From positions 1-8,177 of the forward strand of contig CAHJXG010000327.1 of assembly GCA_903644035.1 (NCBI GenBank): a stretch of DNA of 8,177 nt. The letters run 5' to 3'. This document shows positions 5,356 through 8,177 of this stretch, in pieces. The translations under genes were made by a program, and so were the position numbers. Below the pieces are notes generated by a model. That model had not been told where the DNA came from. It did not search any database and was given only the letters and a program-made list of their open reading frames with translations. The stretch comes from Rhodospirillales bacterium (GTDB lineage: Bacteria > Pseudomonadota > Alphaproteobacteria > Acetobacterales > Acetobacteraceae). Each line of letters starts with the position of its first letter. Within the stretch, counting starts at the first letter, position 1.

Positions 5356-8177
5356 ATGGACACCCAGCAGCCTGCCATCGGCAACGCCCTCAAGCAGCTT
5401 GAGGGCTTCGGCCAGAGCCCGTGGCTCGACTTCATCCAGCGCAGCTTCATCCATGACGGCAGCCTCAAGACCCTGATCGACCGGGACGGGCTGAAGGGCG
5501 TCACCTCCAACCCCAGCATCTTCCAGAAGGCGATGGGGGAGGGCACCGACTACGACGCCGGGTTCAAGACGCTGGCGGAGCGGGGCGACCACGACGCGCT
5601 CGACATCTACGAGGCGCTGGCGGAGGAGGACATCCAGCAGGCCTGCGACGTGATGCGCCCGGTGTATGAGGCGACCGGCAAGGTGGACGGCTACGTCAGC
5701 CTGGAAGTGTCGCCCTACCTGGCGCTGTACACCGATGAGACGGTGGCGGAGGCCCGGAAGCTCTGGAAGGCCGTCGGGCGCGAGAATCTGATGGTCAAGG
5801 TGCCCGGCACCGACAAGGGCGTCGCCGCGATCCGCACCCTGATCGGCGACGGAATGAACATCAACGTGACGCTGCTGTTCGGCCAGGCGGCCTATGAGGC
5901 GGTGGCGGAGGCGTTCATCGCCGGGCTGGAGGACCGGGCGGCGCGGGGCGAGAGCGTCGCGGGAATCGCGAGCGTCGCGAGCTTCTTCGTCAGCCGCATC
6001 GACGCGGTGATCGACAAGAGGATCGACGAGCGGGTGAAGGCCGGAGAGACGGCCCTGTCCGCGCTTCGCGGCAAGGTCGCCATCGCCAACGCCAAGATGG
6101 CCTACCAGACCTACGTCAAGATGGTTGCAAGCCCGCGCTGGCAGAAGCTGGCGGCGGCGGGCGCGCTGCCGCAGCGCCTGCTGTGGGCCAGCACCGGGGT
6201 GAAGGACAAGGCCTACAGCGACGTGCTGTATGTCGAGGAGCTGATCGGCCCCGACACCGTGGACACCATCCCGCCGGCGACCATGGACGCGTTCCGCGAC
6301 CACGGGCACCCGCGCGCCAGCCTGACCGAGGACCTGGACGGCGCCCGCGCGGTCATGGCGGCGGCGGAGGAACACGGGCTCGGGCTTGACGAGGTGACCA
6401 AGGCGCTGGTCGTGGACGGGGTCGAGCTGTTTGCCGCCGCGGCCGACAAGCTGCTGGGGTCCGTGGCGGCGAAGCGGGCCGCCATGCTGGGCGACAAGCT
6501 GAGCACCATGCAGGCGAGCCTGCCCGAGCCGCTGGCCGGCGACGTGAAGGCGGTGATGGAGGACTGGCGCAAGCACGGCAAGGTGCGCGACCTCTGGGCG
6601 CACGACGCGAGCCTGTGGAGCGGGGCGGACGAGGCGAAGTGGCTGGGCTGGCTGCGCGTGATCGAGGACCGCTCGGCCGACCTGCCGGCGCTGCAGGCGT
6701 TCCAGGACGAGATCAAGGCGGAGGGCTTCCAGCACGTGCTGCTGCTCGGCATGGGCGGCTCCAGCCTGGGGCCGGAGGTGCTGGCCGAGACGTTCGGGCG
6801 GCAGGCCGGCTTCCCGGAGCTGCTGGTGCTCGACAGCACCGACCCGGCGCAGATCGCGGCGCTGCACGCCCGGGTGGACCTTTCGAAGACGCTCTGCATC
6901 GTCAGCAGCAAGTCCGGCGGCACGCTGGAGCCCAACATCTTCAAGGCGTATTTCTGGGACGCCATGCAGAAGGCGGTCGGCGATAAGGCCGGTCAACACT
7001 TCGTCGCCGTGACCGACCCCGGGTCGAAGATGCAGCGCGTGGCGGAGGCGGACGGCTTCCGCCAGGTGTTCATGGGCGACCCGGCCATCGGCGGGCGCTA
7101 CTCCGTGCTATCCAACTTCGGTCTGGTGCCGGCGGCGGCGATGGGCCTGGACCTGCGCGGTTTCCTCTACTCGGCCGCGCTGATGATGCGAAGCTGTGCG
7201 GCGGGCGTCCCGCCGGACGAGAACCCCGGCGTGCAGCTTGGCGCCATCCTCGGCGCCGCGGCGAAGGCCGGGCGGGACAAGGTCACGGTCATCGCCAGTC
7301 CCGGCATCCACGACATGGGCGCCTGGCTGGAGCAGCTCCTGGCGGAGAGCACGGGCAAGCAGGGCCACGGCATCGTGCCGGTGGACGGCGAGCCGCTGGG
7401 GGCGCCAGGCGTTTACGGCGACGACCGCGTGTTCGCCTACCTGCGCCTGACCACGGCGCCCGACCCGGCGCAGGATGCGGCCGTGGCGGCGCTGGAGCAG
7501 GCCGGCCAGCCGGTCGTGCGCCTGTCGCTGTCGAGCACGGAGCAGGTGGCGCAGCAGTTCTTCCTCTGGGAGTTCGCCACCGCCGTCGCCGGTGCCGTGA
7601 TCGGCATCAACCCGTTCGACCAGCCGGACGTCGAGGCCAGCAAGATCGAGACGAAGAAGCTGACCGACGCCTATGCCGCCACCGGTAAGCTGCCGGACGA
7701 GGCGCCGTTCCTGGTGTCCGACGGGATCAAGCTGTTCACCGACCCGCGCGATCAGGACGCGCTGCGTCAGGAAACCCTGGATGCGGTGATCAAGGCGCAT
7801 CTGGACCGCGCCGGACCCGGCGACTACGTGGCGCTGCTCGCCTACCTCGACCGCAGCGCCGCGCACATCGAGGCGCTGCAGGCGATCCGCACCCGTATCC
7901 GCGACGCGAAGCATGTGGCGACCTGCGTGGGCTTCGGGCCACGGTTCCTGCACTCGACCGGCCAGGCCTACAAGGGCGGGCCGAACAGCGGCGTCGTGCT
8001 GCAGATCACCGCAGACGACGCGAGGGACCTGGCCGTGCCCGGCGAGACCTTCACCTTCGGCACGGTGAAGGCGGCGCAGGCGCGCGGCGACTTCGACGTG
8101 CTGGCGGAGCGGGGGCGGCGGGCGCTGCGGGTGCATCTGGGCGCGGACGTGGGCGCCGGGCTGGCGCGGCTGGCCCG
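5356..8177 (+). CDS. tal-pgi: Bifunctional transaldolase/glucose-6-phosphate isomerase (3' end cut by window edge)
   Basis: A single uninterrupted frame of 940 codons joins two pentose phosphate/hexose phosphate enzymes. Residues 1 to about 375 are a transaldolase. They show Asp25 (WLDFI), signature GVTSNPS (48-54), Schiff-base Lys148 (MVKVPGT), Asn170 (NVTLLF) and SFFVSRID (209-216). This half transfers dihydroxyacetone from sedoheptulose-7-phosphate to glyceraldehyde-3-phosphate, giving fructose-6-phosphate. From about residue 400 follows a phosphoglucose isomerase. It shows the sugar-phosphate loop GMGGSSLGPE (465-474), SSKSGGTLEP (517-526), GGRYSVLSNFGL (579-590), likely catalytic Glu664 (ESTGK), Lys763 (FDQPDVEASK) and HSTGQAYKGGP (866-876, His at about 866). 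It converts fructose-6-phosphate to glucose-6-phosphate, so the product of the first half is the substrate of the second. Fusions of this kind are usually about 950 aa, so the stop is probably just beyond the edge. ATG 5356 follows tkt by 3 nt with its own GGGGAG. Both domains look intact; the enzymatic activities are inferred from family membership. Confidence 0.97.
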   Translation, partial: MDTQQPAIGNALKQLEGFGQSPWLDFIQRSFIHDGSLKTLIDRDGLKGVTSNPSIFQKAMGEGTDYDAGFKTLAERGDHDALDIYEALAEEDIQQACDVMRPVYEATGKVDGYVSLEVSPYLALYTDETVAEARKLWKAVGRENLMVKVPGTDKGVAAIRTLIGDGMNINVTLLFGQAAYEAVAEAFIAGLEDRAARGESVAGIASVASFFVSRIDAVIDKRIDERVKAGETALSALRGKVAIANAKMAYQTYVKMVASPRWQKLAAAGALPQRLLWASTGVKDKAYSDVLYVEELIGPDTVDTIPPATMDAFRDHGHPRASLTEDLDGARAVMAAAEEHGLGLDEVTKALVVDGVELFAAAADKLLGSVAAKRAAMLGDKLSTMQASLPEPLAGDVKAVMEDWRKHGKVRDLWAHDASLWSGADEAKWLGWLRVIEDRSADLPALQAFQDEIKAEGFQHVLLLGMGGSSLGPEVLAETFGRQAGFPELLVLDSTDPAQIAALHARVDLSKTLCIVSSKSGGTLEPNIFKAYFWDAMQKAVGDKAGQHFVAVTDPGSKMQRVAEADGFRQVFMGDPAIGGRYSVLSNFGLVPAAAMGLDLRGFLYSAALMMRSCAAGVPPDENPGVQLGAILGAAAKAGRDKVTVIASPGIHDMGAWLEQLLAESTGKQGHGIVPVDGEPLGAPGVYGDDRVFAYLRLTTAPDPAQDAAVAALEQAGQPVVRLSLSSTEQVAQQFFLWEFATAVAGAVIGINPFDQPDVEASKIETKKLTDAYAATGKLPDEAPFLVSDGIKLFTDPRDQDALRQETLDAVIKAHLDRAGPGDYVALLAYLDRSAAHIEALQAIRTRIRDAKHVATCVGFGPRFLHSTGQAYKGGPNSGVVLQITADDARDLAVPGETFTFGTVKAAQARGDFDVLAERGRRALRVHLGADVGAGLARLA

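Noticed and set aside
3448..6999. A 1183-codon open frame on the minus strand, antisense to tkt and most of tal-pgi.
   Set aside because: It is codon-for-codon in register with the sense genes, so stops arise only where the sense strand uses CTA, TTA or TCA, which this GC-rich genome avoids. It is bounded by exactly such codons: TCA at 3448-3450 and, beyond its start, CTA at 7108-7110. Its product is Ala/Arg/Leu/His-rich with no recognisable domain.
7108..8136. A 342-codon minus-strand frame antisense to the isomerase domain.
   Set aside because: Another in-register shadow, ended by a rare sense CTA codon, with no domain signature.

Overview
The window is ordinary chromosomal housekeeping DNA from a very GC-rich bacterium. 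I read it as probably an alphaproteobacterium of the Acetobacteraceae/Rhodospirillales type. The grounds are the strong G/C preference at third codon positions, the transaldolase-phosphoglucose isomerase fusion sitting next to transketolase (an arrangement known from acetic acid bacteria and relatives), and a UvrB with extended termini. This placement is inference from gene type and composition; no rRNA or other marker is present.

Layout: two divergent transcription units meet in a spacer of about 340 bp. Leftwards (minus strand) run chaC, a gamma-glutamylcyclotransferase acting on glutathione, and uvrB, the nucleotide excision repair helicase subunit. They are only 5 nt apart, and uvrB runs off the left edge with about 729 codons visible. 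Rightwards (plus strand) run tkt (transketolase, 698 aa) and a fused tal-pgi gene (transaldolase plus glucose-6-phosphate isomerase). These are 3 nt apart, and the fusion runs off the right edge with 940 codons visible and its end probably close.

How the genes work together: Tkt, Tal and Pgi carry carbon from pentose phosphates to fructose-6-phosphate and on to glucose-6-phosphate, which can re-enter the oxidative pentose phosphate branch. In bacteria that rely on a pentose phosphate cycle rather than full glycolysis, such a cluster is a compact carbon-recycling unit. ChaC and UvrB have no known biochemical link, although both thiol turnover and excision repair touch damage responses.

The spacer (2915-3255) holds a perfect 15-bp inverted repeat, several smaller dyads in front of tkt, and one AT-rich patch that is the only weak promoter candidate. 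No tRNA, rRNA, CRISPR array, mobile element or convincing intrinsic terminator was seen. I found no evidence of an undescribed system. The observations most worth checking are the intergenic palindrome, the tight chaC-uvrB pairing, and the catalytic layout of the isomerase half of the fusion.
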